This document shows, piece by piece, positions 47,016-58,825 of a DNA stretch of 64,000 nucleotides. This DNA is from Spisula solida (Eukaryota; Mollusca; Bivalvia; Venerida; Mactridae). The translations under genes and the position numbers were made by a program. The DNA lies in assembly GCA_947247005.1 (NCBI GenBank), contig OX365945.1:11042501-11106500 (forward strand), written 5' to 3'. Every line of letters starts with the position of its first letter. Position 1 is the stretch's first letter. The notes below the pieces were generated by a model that saw only the letters and a program-made list of their open reading frames with translations, did not search any database and was not told the origin of the DNA.

Positions 47016-47238
47016 CGCTGGCTTAGAATGAAAAGGTCGTAAGTACAAAATCAATAAAAATCGCAAAAAATACACTTTGCTTATGGAAAAACACGCTTTT
47101 TCAACTTCAAATTTGTCAACATGACCATTTCTGATTTTCATGAAAATAGGCTCGTAAGCTTGTGATGCAGATTTCAAATATGCATGAGTCTTATAAGGTC
47201 TTAAGTAGTACTTACAACCTTCTCATTCTAAGCAAGCG
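47016..47238 (+). mobile_element. MITE with GCTGGCTTAGAATGA ends, copy 1
   Basis: 223 bp with terminal inverted repeats (GCTGGCTTAGAATGA / TCATTCTAAGCAAGC) followed inward by GGTCGTAAGTA / TACTTACAACCT. The interior has 'ttcaacttcaaatttgtcaa' and 'gattttcatgaaaatagg'. It is inverted relative to the copy at 48439. Confidence 0.85.
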
Positions 47239-48438
47239 AATTGTGAAGAAATCCGTATTGTTGATTTCTGAAGAGAAAGTAAGTACTGGGTTGATAATCA
47301 ATTCCAGAAAAACCAGTTAGATCAACTCGCCAATGGTACTGTTGCAGGTGTACAATGTTTTCTCTATTGAGTTGGTCCATTCTGTATTGTAATTAATAAC
47401 ATAAATGAAAATTGAAGAATAATAATTTTAAGTATTCAAGAGAAATTGGAGTGCAATACATTGTATATACATGTATGACTTTATGCTTGTTACGTTATTT
47501 TATTAACTGTATTATTGTTATTGTACATTTTATTGTATATTGTTTTGATGTACATTTTGTTGGTATTCCATATAAATAGTCCAAGAGTTGAGGGGCATTT
47601 ATTTACAATTCTTGTCCAAATCTATAATTGGTATAAATGGAAAGCAATAATTGAAAATAAATGGCCCTCAGCTCTTGGACTAAAAGGAATAAGTAGACTT
47701 TCTTAATATTTTAACTATATTCTGATAAGCCCTTACAAACTAGCAAAAAACATTGGTTATTAGTTTGGCAAATTTGACCTGTCGTTAGTCAGCATTTTTG
47801 TGAAGCTGATTTCTCCAATAGAATTCTAGCTATAGTCATGAAACTTTACACTAATATTTCAGAGCATGTAAAGTTATGTACCTGGAGTTATGGATTTGTT
47901 GGAACCAAGTTTCAGCAATGTTATGGGTCTTCTTTAAAAGCCTGTTTTTATGGAATTTCTATGTGAACTACCACTTACTATTTATATACTGTAGATGCAT
48001 TATGATGAGATGTACATACTTATGCTGTGGACAAACAGTGTCTCAATATATGAAATATCTTGGTCCCAACGGTGTAGAACTATACTGTGGTATAATAATA
48101 ATAAAACAACATAAAATGTTTTATATACAAATGTACGAGATTGTGATAAACATTAGCACTGGTAACATTTATGCTGTATTTCTACCACATGGATTATTTA
48201 AGGGGTAAATATGAATAGTTTCAAGTAATTTTGGATATTTGAGGTAGATTGGTATAGTTTCAATTATTTGGTGAGTAGTTTTGAGGCATTTTATATTGCA
48301 CAATTTACAGTGTTTAAGCTCTCTTGACAGATATTTCCAAAAAAAATGTATTGTGTATTAAATACATTTTGTGATCTGAGAGAGTTTAACAACTTGTATT
48401 TGCATAAGTAGATGAATGGTCAGGAACTTTCTGTTCAA

Positions 48439-48687
48439 TTTGCTGGCTTAGAACGAGGTCGTACGTACTACTTACAACCTTATTAGACCCATACATATTT
48501 AAAATTGGCATCTCAAGGTGCTTCTTATGAGCCTATATTCATGAAAATCAGAACAGGTCATGTTGAACATAATGAAGTTGAAAAAGCTGGTTTTTCCATA
48601 AGAGTAGTTTTTTTTCATACAGGTTTTTCTTGTTTTTCTCAAAGTAGCGTTTTTGTTCCTACAAAGTTCTCATTCTAGACCAGCAAA
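48439..48687 (-). mobile_element. MITE with GCTGGCTTAGAATGA ends, copy 2
   Basis: 249 bp from TTTGCTGGCTTAGAACGAGG to TCATTCTAGACCAGCAAA. The interior 'tattcatgaaaatcagaaca' and 'gaagttgaaaaagctgg' is the complement of copy 1. Flanking 'aattt…' may be part of the target site. Confidence 0.85.
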
Positions 48688-49180
48688 TTCTGCTCACTAG
48701 TTTCAGTACTTAACTGAATTATGTTGACTCTTCAACTTTCATCTTACTATGTTTTGATACTTACTGATTTGTGTTCGTATTTACTATGTTGATATTATAG
48801 TCATGATTTGCCAGGACATTTGATGCTTAATTAATGCTTTAAATATTTAATGTTAAATTAAAAGTTGAATGTAGTGTAGTACCATTTTATAGAAGATGAA
48901 AAAACAGAGTATAAATGTAGGTTGGATAATATTGATTCACCTTTGAATGAAAATGGCATATCTGCAACTGAATAAAGAGGAATATTCACCTTTTGCATTT
49001 TGAGATGACGAAATAGAGATTTGTGATCAACACTTACCTAAGGATAAACTGAAAATGCTGCTGTCTAAACCAGGGGCTTGAAGCTACAGACCTAAGGTCT
49101 CTGGAACAAACTCTGCTTAATGTTCTTGTTTTACAGAGACAATCTGCATACAATATAGATAACAATATTTACCTAGAGTA

Positions 49181-49492
49181 GTTGCCTAACCAAACCACTA
49201 CTGAGCACTCAATAGTGCTATGCCAGGAAACTGCTTGCTTTAAAATAGCGCTAAGTAGCATACAAAGTGAAGTATTTATATGCTACGGGCAAGCGCTCAT
49301 TGATAGCAGACCATTGAGCAGCAGAGGGCTACTGAAGTAGTCTGTTGCATAAGAAAGCGCTCAGTACCTCTTGCCTAGCAAATTGCTAAGAAACAGTATG
49401 TTATCAACGAACACAGCTCGCTGGAAGCGTGCCTTTACATAGATGTAGTAAAGTGCTACCAAAAACGTTTGGTAGCACTTTAGTAAGGCAAC
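49181..49492 (+). mobile_element. MITE with GTTGCCTAACCAAACC end, copy 1
   Basis: 312 bp. The left end reads GTTGCCTAACCAAACCACTA and the right end 'tttagtaaggcaac'. Internal 'gagcactcaatagtgct' and a short hairpin 'gtgctaccaaa…tttggtagcac' (49454-49480) are seen. It shares the left end and 'gaaac.gcttgct' with the inverted copy at 56485-56712. Confidence 0.72.
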
Positions 49493-50596
49493 GGGCTTCA
49501 AATTATTGTCTTTAGGTCAGACTACACTAAATCAAAAGGTCAAAAAATGTGTAATTAGTACAGAGGGTCAGTGTAGGAAACATGTATGGGGGCAGTTTTC
49601 AAACTTTACTCTGGAGATTTCTTTTGATGTTTCATCAAGTATAAATGGTTGCATGAAATTGGAATACAATTAAATTGTGTAATGCTTTGAATGGATCTTT
49701 TATTTGATATCATTTCATTGAGATGCGTTTTATGACAAATATTCAAATGTATTTAACCATGTATTTTACCTCAAAATTAGCTTGCTTTTTGTAACATGTG
49801 CCAAGCATTGAAGCATTATCATCAACTTTATTAATTTATGAAAAAATATTAATTCAGAATTATTTACCAGTAGTTAATTAATATAAATACCTTGATAACA
49901 TTTCTTAGACCAGTCTAGAAAACACAGGTTATTTAGCAATATCCTTTGGTCTTTGTTTTCCATACTAGTTTAAGCAATGTTGATCCCAAAGACAATGAGT
50001 GACTGATTCTTTTTATCACATTACCATAGCTACTGGGTCAAAATAATGCTTGAAAAAAATATCAACTGATAATGTTACATTTTCGTTCCAAAATCGCTGG
50101 TAATTAAACCGTTGGAGAACAATTTTTTTGCTGCAATTTTGTTATCGAACAGAAGACAAAGGTATTTATGTGATTTGAAGTCTCAGAAACATACTGTGTT
50201 TCATCATTCTTTAAACTCAGTGACATTAATTTAAGTTGTATTAAATACTTGCATTAGAAACTGTACCTGATTTTGTAATTTATAACTCAATGATCATCCA
50301 GTACTTTGATCACTCATTGTGTACTTTCTGCTCTTTGATTAATGAACAAATAAATGTATATACAGTTTGTTTTCCTAGCCCCTTTATCTATCCACACTGC
50401 TTTGCTTTGTTACCAAACATTGTATATATTTTATTTAATTGCTTTTTACATGTGCTTCATTTTATTTAGTTATTGTTACAATGTGAATTATGGTGCATAA
50501 ATATATCAGTCGTAATAAAAAATGATACTCAAGCCTCTTGTAGTGTTTGTTGAATATAATATCTTCCAGTGTTAGTTTATTACCAACGTCATAAGG

Positions 50597-50850
50597 GAGA
50601 GAATCTGACCATCTACAAGGGCTATGGTACCAGGAGAATCTGACCATCTACAAGGGCTATGGTACCAGGAGAATCTGACCATCTACAAGGACTATGGTAC
50701 CAGGAGAATCTGACCATCTACAAGGGCTATGGTACCAGGAGAATCTGACCATCTACAAGGGCTATGGTACCAGGAGAATCTGACCATCTGCGAGAGAATC
50801 TGACCATCTGCGAGAGAATCTGACCATCTACAAGGGCTATGGTACCAGTA
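50597..50850 (+). repeat. 35-bp minisatellite (GAGAATCTGACCATCTACAA…)
   Basis: Six near-identical 35-bp units, 'gagaatctgaccatctacaa' plus 'gggctatggtaccag', and two shortened 18-bp units ('gagaatctgaccatctgc') before the last full copy. Near-identity indicates recent expansion. Confidence 0.94.
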
Positions 50851-50880
50851 CATCATTCTTCATGTGTTTTACAGGGGAAA

Positions 50881-52060
50881 TAAATGGTTTATACGTTAAA
50901 TGTATAACACCATGTAATTAGACACGTGAGAAAACATCTGTCCACATGCTAAACATGTAAAATTGATTTTGGAGACAAGAACCTAGTTGGACAGATTCAG
51001 CGTTCCTTTAAATGCGTGGCTTCTTCGATAGATTTAGTGCCAAATAAGAAACATAACGAAGTTAACATTGGAAGATGACGTCATCAGTACCAGACTTCTG
51101 TGAAACTTTGAGAAATTACCATAATAAGCATGTCTTTTAAAGACAACAATGCCACAAATATACCATAGAACATATTTGCCTTGGTGCTTTGTTGTCTCTG
51201 GATACAGCCCTGAATGTGGTTAAACATCCGTGGTTGCTATGCCAGAAAGGGTTGTCTTTCTCGCATCATGGACAAAAAAGCGTCGTCTGTCCCGGATTAT
51301 GGACGTAAAAGAGTTGTGGACATAGAAGGGTTGTCTTTCCTGGATCATAGACATAAAATTAAAAGTTTTCACATCAGTTCTGAAATAATAAAAAAAAACG
51401 CCGCAGTAATCGCAACAAGACAACACCAAAACACCTCGTGTTTACATTATATTTCTAACCACAAAGGAGTGGCACTGTCCCATATAAACTAATGTAATAT
51501 CTACACCGTAGTCGTCTGTGATGTCTGGTTGATGAACATTTAATTTAATTCAACTTCATTTGTTGGTACTCAGTATGTTGACAAATATTTTGTTAAGAAC
51601 ATACACATGTACAGTACACAATAAAATCACTAATAAATTCGTCGATTTTGTGAATTATCCGTGATATCAAAATGAACGACCACAAGACATTGCTGCGTGT
51701 ATTTTACCGATTAAAATACACGAAACTTACTCGCATTCCACGAATATGAAGTATTTTACAATATTATACAATGATTGATTGACCACGTGGGATTCCCGCT
51801 GGTAGGTTATATCGTGGTAATGTAATGATTTAAACCTAACCCAACATGTACCAGTGTCAGTGTGTGCTCTCTGCCAAAGTTCACCAAGTACCTATAGTAT
51901 TAATACCAATTTATGTAGTAATGTTTGTCAACGGTTAGTTTATACCTATAATTATTTAGGTTTACTGTGAAAACATGTTCTACAACTTCTATTGATCACT
52001 CCTCATTTCTGATGCTATCCATCACCACAGGGTATGGTATCCATCACCACAGGGTACCCT
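50881..52060. other. Intergenic, no gene
   Basis: Apart from the MITE at 51090, the sequence holds a loose 'aagggttgtctttc(c/t)…gga(t/c)(t/c)at' repetition at 51245-51355, which leaves a 92-codon frame open. No domain is seen. Confidence 0.5.
51090..51212 (+). mobile_element. MITE, CAGGCCTG family, copy 4 (5'-truncated)
   Basis: It retains 'actttgagaaattaccataa', 'ggtgctttgttgtctctgg' and the end CAGCCCTG. The left end cannot be found. Confidence 0.65.
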
Positions 52061-52069
52061 TCCCGAAGA

Positions 52070-52465
52070 AAAACACACTTTTACCAAAAACTCACTTAAA
52101 ACCAACTTATTAGTGGGTTTTTCCTGCGTTTTTTGACAAAAGTATGCTAAAAGCGAGTTTTTCTTGGGTTTTTTGACAATAAGTGTGTTTTTTGTTGGCT
52201 AAAGTGGGTCTTTTCATCAAATAAGTTGGTTTAAGTGCGTCTTTTAGTACAGGAAGTGTGTTTTTGTTGGTCTTTTCATAAATGAAGTTGGTTAAAGTGG
52301 GTCTTTAACGAAAATAAGTTGGCTAAAGTGCGTCTTTTGAATAATGGTATTCTCAGAAGTGGGTTAAAGTGGGTTTTAAGTTGGTCTTTTACATTTTTGA
52401 TAATTTTTCGTTAGTTGAGCTTCGCATTAAAAAGACTCACTTAAAACCCACTTCTGAAGGAAGTT
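52070..52465. repeat. Degenerate self-complementary repeat, block 1
   Basis: A block built from short words such as 'aaagtgggtctttt', 'aagttggttaaagtg' and their complements 'cacttaaaaccaacttatt' and 'aaaacccacttctga'. Both orientations of the word occur inside it. The 19-nt word 'cacttaaaaccaacttatt' is shared with the block at 61200-61960. Confidence 0.8.
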
Positions 52466-52734
52466 GGTCTTTTGTTTTGAAATGTTGACATTCACTGAAC
52501 ACAAGATCTTAGATCTACTCATATGTCTCATAGTTCGAATGTAACGCATGATCTATCACGTATATTCTCATTTGGTATTTCAATTGGTGTTTATGCATGG
52601 TAATATGTTTTTTAATTTTCACAAAGGACATGTTATTTAAAGTCCTTCATGTAAATTAAATATCCTGTGCTAAAAACATCGGACCTTATTTTTTTAATGC
52701 CGCCGCGCGCAGTTGAAATATGGCTGGCATATGT

Positions 52735-52800
52735 GTGCCTCCGCCCGGATTTGAACCCGGTCGCCAAATTCACTGTCTAGTCTCAGTTTAAACTGATTGG
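52735..52800 (-). repeat. tRNA-like B box, probable SINE head
   Basis: The minus strand reads 'gcgaccgggttcaaatccgg', a T-arm/B-box consensus with pairing stem bases. Upstream (52800-52860) there is no clean A box. Taken as a tRNA-derived SINE fragment. Confidence 0.35.
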
Positions 52801-52853
52801 GCTGAATCCGAATGTATTACATAGGCTTTCTTATCTGCCTGTGTTACAGTCGC

Positions 52854-53300
52854 AACTGTATTTCACGCGGTACTACATGTATAAATAAAACACTGATATA
52901 TTACACAGAAAGCGGTCCAGGTAAAATAGATATGGGTGGTAGATTATATTTTTGACAACATGGCATGTGTAATATATACATTATGATAAAATTGATCACG
53001 TGTTGCACAAAATCCAGACAATTTCCCAGCGTGTGGTCTGTTTAATTTGCCTATGGCTATAAAACACGGCATCTTTGAACAGTGATTTACACATTCCGAA
53101 CTGTATGTCACGTGGGACTATAGATAAAACATTAAGATAATTACACAATAATCGGTCCAGGCTTAATCAACTGTCCAATTAAAATATAGATAAGGGTGGT
53201 AGCTAGATTAAAAAATTGACCACGTGACATGTTTGTATCCATATGATATAGCTTGTTGGTCACTTGCGACAATACAGAAAACAGCGAGTGGTCCTGTACA
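52854..53300 (+). repeat. Two diverged tandem copies of a ~245-bp unit
   Basis: 'aactgta(t)…cacg' starts at 52854 and 53099. Each copy then has 'ataaaaca', 'attacaca', 'cggtccagg', 'gggtggtag', 'ttga.cacgtg', 'cagacaatttcccagcg' or its diverged equivalent, and 'gtggtc'. Non-coding. Confidence 0.7.
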
Positions 53301-54650
53301 CAATGCTTTGACTTAAATTGATCGAGTAAATTGATTGTAATCAATGAAAGCTACGTTGAAAATAATCTGGAAATATTTTTTTTATTATACACGATATGAC
53401 TTCCCGTCAATTTTTGTCATGCACTTAGGCTACATAGTTGACGTAATTTTAGTTCGGTAGCATTATTTTTAAGCGCTAAATATGAGCTGACACATATACA
53501 TGTATATACAAAAATGTACATGTAATAAATGTCTATGTAAATATATCTTCGATTTAAGATTTAAAGACACGCCTTTTTATGATTGAGTTTGATATCTACA
53601 CAATATAGTTTTGTTACTTAGTAGCTATAAAGATCTTACAGTATTATTTGGTAGCTAAGTGCTCACAAATTGACATTTAAAGTCACGAAGTAGGCCTATT
53701 TATTCTGGTTTATTCTCGCACGTTATTTTTTTCGACTTCGCGGTTTATATTATGATTTATGCAGTATGCTACATTTTCAATATGTGTTGGCGTCTCCTTA
53801 TTCATTATGAATGATATAGAATGTATTTGATAAAAACTTACTTGGCCAGAGAATTAAAAGAAGTATTGTAATAGCCTACACTGACTAACCTACACTAAAT
53901 ACCGAAACTAGAATTTGTATACAATATATAAATCACTCACATTAATTAACCTAAGGGAAAACAGAATAACTATTAATTTTTCATAAGCATTCGCGAATAC
54001 CGATCGGAGATTTTATCTATGATGCTGGAACCGAAATAGAGATACACGGTCCGGAATTACGGGTTTTAGCATCCACTTGCTTTGTTATCGTTTCCGGCGG
54101 AAAATTTGAATCGAACAAATCGAAATTCAATGTTTTATCAGGTAATAATCAATTTGTTGTGGTATTTATGTATTGTTTTATCACAAATTAAGAACTACAC
54201 ATATTTTGGCACCCTCCAACTATAAACAGGCCTGTGATTCTTTCTCCTTCAGACTGATTCTATTTTCAAAGTTTTTGTCTCAAATCTTCGAAACAAAATG
54301 GTTCAGATTCAGACTTTCAGTGTGACCAGACAGACAAACTGTTTCTAAGTGTGCTGCATTTTTATTTCTGACAGTCCAGCAAGTGTACTTTAACACGTCG
54401 AGATGGTTTCACTACAATGTGGCCTACTCCGAAGTAATTATTTTTTCAAGTGGGTGGGGTAATGTTTTCCAGACTTTATCAAAGTTTATACTCTGAGCAA
54501 TCACAGGCTTGTATAAAATACTGACTTCTGTGATTTTGTTGTCCATACATTGGGTTTGAACATTTACTAATAGTGATAATAATTTAAATTTTATTTTTTA
54601 GACCACATACACTTCTGGGTCTGGCTCCCCCCCCCCCACACAAACATTAT
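53300..54650. other. Intergenic, no gene
   Basis: AT-rich sequence with no open frame of note. A poly(C) tract of about 14 bases near 54631 directly precedes the large palindrome. Confidence 0.55.
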
Positions 54651-54654
54651 TAAA

Positions 54655-56482
54655 CGTATCTGGGACATATAAAAAATATTCGTAAATGCCTCTCTAGCTT
54701 AAATAACACAAAGATAAAAATGTTTGACTGAAATTTCTCGCAAACCTTCCTTGAGTATAATCGCGTCATGTTTAACTGACTGTGCAACTGTCCCGCCTAT
54801 ATTTGGTGTCCTTCGGTCAAGCACACATTACTCTACATGACGATGATAGTGACAGAAACCGATATTCGCCCCTGCCTCCACATTTTGCAAGAAAGTTGGT
54901 AATTTTCAACTCAAAATGCGCCATGCACATAATCTTTCGACAATGGTTTCCCGTCCGATCCACAGGCCCTCTATGCGATTTTATTGCCGGAAAAAGTATT
55001 ACTCTTATTTAACCTCAAGGTAAATTTGTCCGGCCGGAATTCTCCGAGGGTAGGGAATACAATCGTGCCCATAAATCCATCATTTATTCACCGATCTTTA
55101 ATATCAATCTTGGTGTCAATCGTTAGAGGAATGATTTCTCTTTAAGGAAAAATCGCTGTCATAACATATGTTTACACACAGCAAGTAATATCTGACCGCA
55201 AAGGGTCATAAAACTTAAAACATAACATAAAAGGCCATTCCGAAAACATCTGATTGCAGAAATTCTCAGATTGTTCAACTATTGACGATATCGTAATGAT
55301 TGAACAAATTCCTTCGGTAGTTCTTTCCAGTACATCAAATAGAATAACGTTGTACCCTTAAAGTCTCGATAAATAGTGTAAACCTAATAAAACGAACCTT
55401 TTTCTTCACGTTCTTTGCTGTAGTTTCGCTTTCAACGGCCATGAGTGCAATGCGCACGCTCACGAAGTTTTGTAAGACGTCCTTTCATTAGCCAGCGACG
55501 AGCACCGACGGAGGTGTGTCTGTCGCTGACTAATGAGACGATCTCTTAGATAATTCTGTGCGCATGCGCGTTGGCCGGTCATGGATGTTTACGTACGATT
55601 GAAAACGTATCGTGAAGAAAAAAAGTTTGATTTGTTACGTTTAATCAATTTATCGTGACTTTAAGGGTACCGCGTTATTCTATTTGATGTACTAGAATGA
55701 ACTACTGAAGGAATAGTTCCATCATTACGATTTGACTGTGTTTTAATCGTTGATAGTTGATCAATCTGAGAATCATGCAATCAGATGTTTTCTTAGAGCC
55801 GTTTTGTCACAATTTGTGACAGTTTGTGGTCAGATATGACCTTCTAATGTGTTCACATATGTTTTGACAGCGATTTTTCCTTAAAGAGAAATCATTCCTC
55901 TAACAATTGACACCAAGATTGATAAGATCGGTGAATAAATGATGGATTTATGGGCACAATTGTATTCCCTACCCTCGGAGAATTCCGGCCGGACAAATTT
56001 ACCTTGAGGTTAAATAAGAGTAATATTTTTTCCCGCAATAAAATCGCATAGAGGGCCTGTGGTCCGATCAATACGAAAGAATGGCGTTGAACGTTGGAAC
56101 GAGATATTTAAATAAACCTTTTGGAATACCTCGTTTGGGTCCAATGTTCAACGCGCGATGTAATTCTTATGTACTGGGGTGGGAACCACCGTTCAATTTG
56201 TCGAAAGATTATGTGCGCGGCGGAAAATTAGTTGACAATTGTAAACTTTCTCGCATATTTTGAAGACTAGAGTGCCAATGGAGTATTGTCAGTATAGTCA
56301 TCGTAAAGATTAATTTGTTATTGACGAAAGATACCAGAAATATACGGGAAAGTTGCAAAACTAGTTTTACACGATTAGTTTTTCTAGGTCAGTGTGCGAG
56401 AAAGTTCAGCGAAACATTTTTATCTTTGTGTTTTTTAAGCAGTAGAGGAATTACGTAGATTTTTGTATTGAATATCAAATAT
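54655..56482. repeat. 1.8-kb imperfect palindrome (giant foldback)
   Basis: The left arm (about 54655-55505) and right arm (about 55512-56482) are diverged reverse complements, with a centre at about 55509 (agcacc-gacgg-aggtgt). Matching words include 'aacacaaagataaaaatgtt' at 54706 and its complement near 56410, 'ccacaggccctctatgcgat' at 54960 and its complement near 56045, and 'ccggccggaattctccgag' and its complement near 55980. The right arm has about 120 bp extra, including a small hairpin. No transposase is seen. It is either a foldback element or an old palindromic duplication. Confidence 0.88.
56084..56154. mobile_element. 71-bp hairpin insert in the right palindrome arm
   Basis: Begins GCGTTGAACGTTGGAACGAG and ends in a near-complement (CTCGTTTGGGTCCAATGTTCAACGC, given here as two words: CTCGTTTGGGT and CCAATGTTCAACGC). 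It is absent from the left arm at the matching position, so it was gained by the right arm or lost from the left. Confidence 0.7.
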
Positions 56483-56484
56483 AT

Positions 56485-56712
56485 CCAACTCCTCTCAGCA
56501 CTGCTCCAGACCATTGCTTTCTTTAAGTTTCTTATAAATTCATTTTTATATAGTTCACTGCATCGGTAACGCTCAATAGCGCTTTGCTGTGCAACAGTCC
56601 GATATCTGCAAACGCTAGCCAGTAGCATATATATGTATTTTCCATTTTGTTCGCTGTTATGAAGCAAGCTGTTTCCAAGCAGTGCTATTGAGCGGTTTGG
56701 TTAGGCAGTTGG
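56485..56712 (-). mobile_element. MITE with GTTGCCTAACCAAACC end, copy 2
   Basis: The right end reads 'gagcggtttggttaggcagt', the reverse complement of the left end of the copy at 49181; internal 'gaagcaagctgtttcc' and 'caatagcgctttgctg' also match in reverse. It abuts the large palindrome. Confidence 0.68.
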
Positions 56713-56837
56713 AGCTCCTGAAAATCTGTTGAACCAACAGACCTGACTGGCAACAGGTCGGGCTCAATATTTCGAAAATTTAATGACGATTGTTTAGAAT
56801 CAATTAGGAATATGACAAGCTGTACCATCTTTTTCAG

Positions 56838-56927
56838 TTAAGAAGTCATGCAAGGATGCATTGGAGATATATGCGGAGAATGTTGATAGAGTGACCCTTA
56901 CAGGAGGGTGCTTGTGGCTCCGTATAG
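56838..56927 (+). CDS. Candidate exon of an unidentified gene
   Basis: A 90-nt stretch bounded by a strong acceptor (tctttttcag, 56828-56837) and a GTGGGT donor at 56928. Read in one frame it gives KKSCKDALEIYAENVDRVTL then TGGCLWLRI, which has the look of real protein (alternating hydrophobics, GG turn) rather than AT-driven noise. Two further exon-like stretches follow: 57871-57905 (cttgcag … cag|GTGAGA) and 58826-58888 (attgcag, then DVISDKFDIARCQVKEKMRG and a stop). The last joins this exon in phase (phase 1), but the middle one does not fit the same frame. No family is recognised with confidence. Confidence 0.3.
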
Positions 56928-58825
56928 GTGGGTTCTGACTTCATTCAGCATACATGTAATTTGTAAAATCATTGTATATACAGGATGTTAAAAAAGTTTG
57001 TTCTCAAAATTTAAATTCATACTAAGTTTTATCTCAACCATGTACAGAGTGTACAATTTTAATTTCTTACACTCATAGCTTCATTTAATGCTCAGAAGAT
57101 TAGAGCAATGTAAAACCTTCTGGAATTTAACCTGAAAATTTTACATTTACAAATGTGCATGTCGTCAGGCGACACATGCGACTCGCGGAGCTTTTATTCT
57201 TGAAATTTTTTTTAACTGGCTGGGCCTTTAAAGTTGGGAAAATTTAGCGTCGAAAAATTGGGAATTATTAAAAAATATTGTTTTGAGTATTAACTGTTCA
57301 TGCTTGCTTTTTCTTCTGATTATACTCAACTTATATGTAGCAAAGACTTTAACTAGATTTAAAAATCTATTGTCTTGACTTAAAAACAACCATACCAATA
57401 AGTTGCTTTTATACCAGCGGGAACCAAATGGGGAATGTATGCATTCTTTTTGGGAAAAATGGAGGTTATTTTCCTGGAGGAAAGTGCCTGTATTATGCCT
57501 TAAAAATAGCCCAAAAAATCACTGACACATTTTATTTTTTCATGTTAAACATATTAATTATTCTTAATATCTTTAGTAAATACAGAAGTCTGCAAAATAA
57601 ATTTACCCGTTCGCTCTTTCTGTTATATACTGCCATCCCCTGAGGTAACTTCCAGGTCAATTAGAACACCTTCACATCATTTCATAGAACTATCGGATTA
57701 TTTTGTAAGGAGTTACGGCCCTTTTGTAACTTAGACATTTTGGTTACTTAAAAGTATTTGTGTTTACAGTACTATCAACATCACACTTCAGAGCATATGT
57801 CCATTACAGTGACAGCTTTTGTTATGACATATGCTTGTACATGTCTAATCATTTCCTCTTATTCTTGCAGCACATCATTCAAGCTTTAATAGATAACAGC
57901 ATCAGGTGAGACTAAAAAAGCCATGTATCATGACATTATTTGGGATGCTGTTTACGTCAGGCAACTTGTGGTCTGCTCCATGAAATATGAATCCTATAGA
58001 CAGGACCTACTATAGATACAAAAGTTGAACGAAGAATCCCTGCTGCAGAAAGAACAGCTATCATTGGTAATTTGCAGTTTATTAATAATGTGATTTTAAC
58101 TGAACTTGCACACAAGTTGTATTCAAGTTTCTTGAACTGGGTGTATCCCATGATGGCTTACATAGAAACGACCCTTTAAGGGGCCAGGAATTGGCTAATT
58201 TGGTCTGGTGTGTGTGTCAATTATTATGATGAAGGTTTTTATCACAAATCCATTTTAACCCAATTTTAAGGGTGTTATTTCTGTTTGTTTTTTGCTCTTA
58301 TAATTATATCCACATTATTTTATGTGACAGCAAATTATGGAACAATGTTTTTCGTGTGTGATAACAAATGTGTGTGACATCTCAAGATTTTAGACGCCAA
58401 AACGTAACGTCGCTGGCTTAAATATGTTATTTCTGATGTTGTTTTGGCCTGGTTACTTAACTATAGTTACGTGTCACAGTGATAAAGATTGCATTTCTAT
58501 CTGAGCAGCATATCGCACAATCTTGTTGTCTACTTGGCATAATGATATTCACTGATAAAATTATTGTGGGAGCGAGGTAAAATGCTTTGATTTTCTGAGC
58601 AGCATGTCGCACAAAGTCATTCTCTGCTTGATGATATTGAGAAAGTTATTGTGGAGCGAAGCGAGCTAGAAAAAATGTGTGGTTTTTCTTAGCAATATAG
58701 GCCTACCACACAAACTCGATCTCTACTTGATAACGTTCAATCATGATTAAGTTACCGTTACATGATTAAATCCGGTTTTGTACTGGTTATTTCAAAACTA
58801 AAATATGTGTATTATATTATTGCAG

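Larger units (their letters stand above)
47239..50580 (+). other. Intergenic or 3' UTR sequence
   Basis: Besides the MITEs at 48439 and 49181, the stretch is AT-rich. 'agtccaagagttgagggg' near 47578 and its near-complement 'cctcagctcttggact' near 47682 form an inverted repeat of about 100 bp. A 110-codon frame at 47876-48208 has no recognisable motif. Confidence 0.5.

Noticed and set aside
50597..50850. CRISPR-like array of 35-bp units
   Set aside because: No unique spacers between units; it is head-to-tail tandem repetition in eukaryotic DNA.
54782..55012. 76-codon frame in the left arm of the palindrome
   Set aside because: Its mirror in the right arm is not maintained as a frame and no motif is seen.
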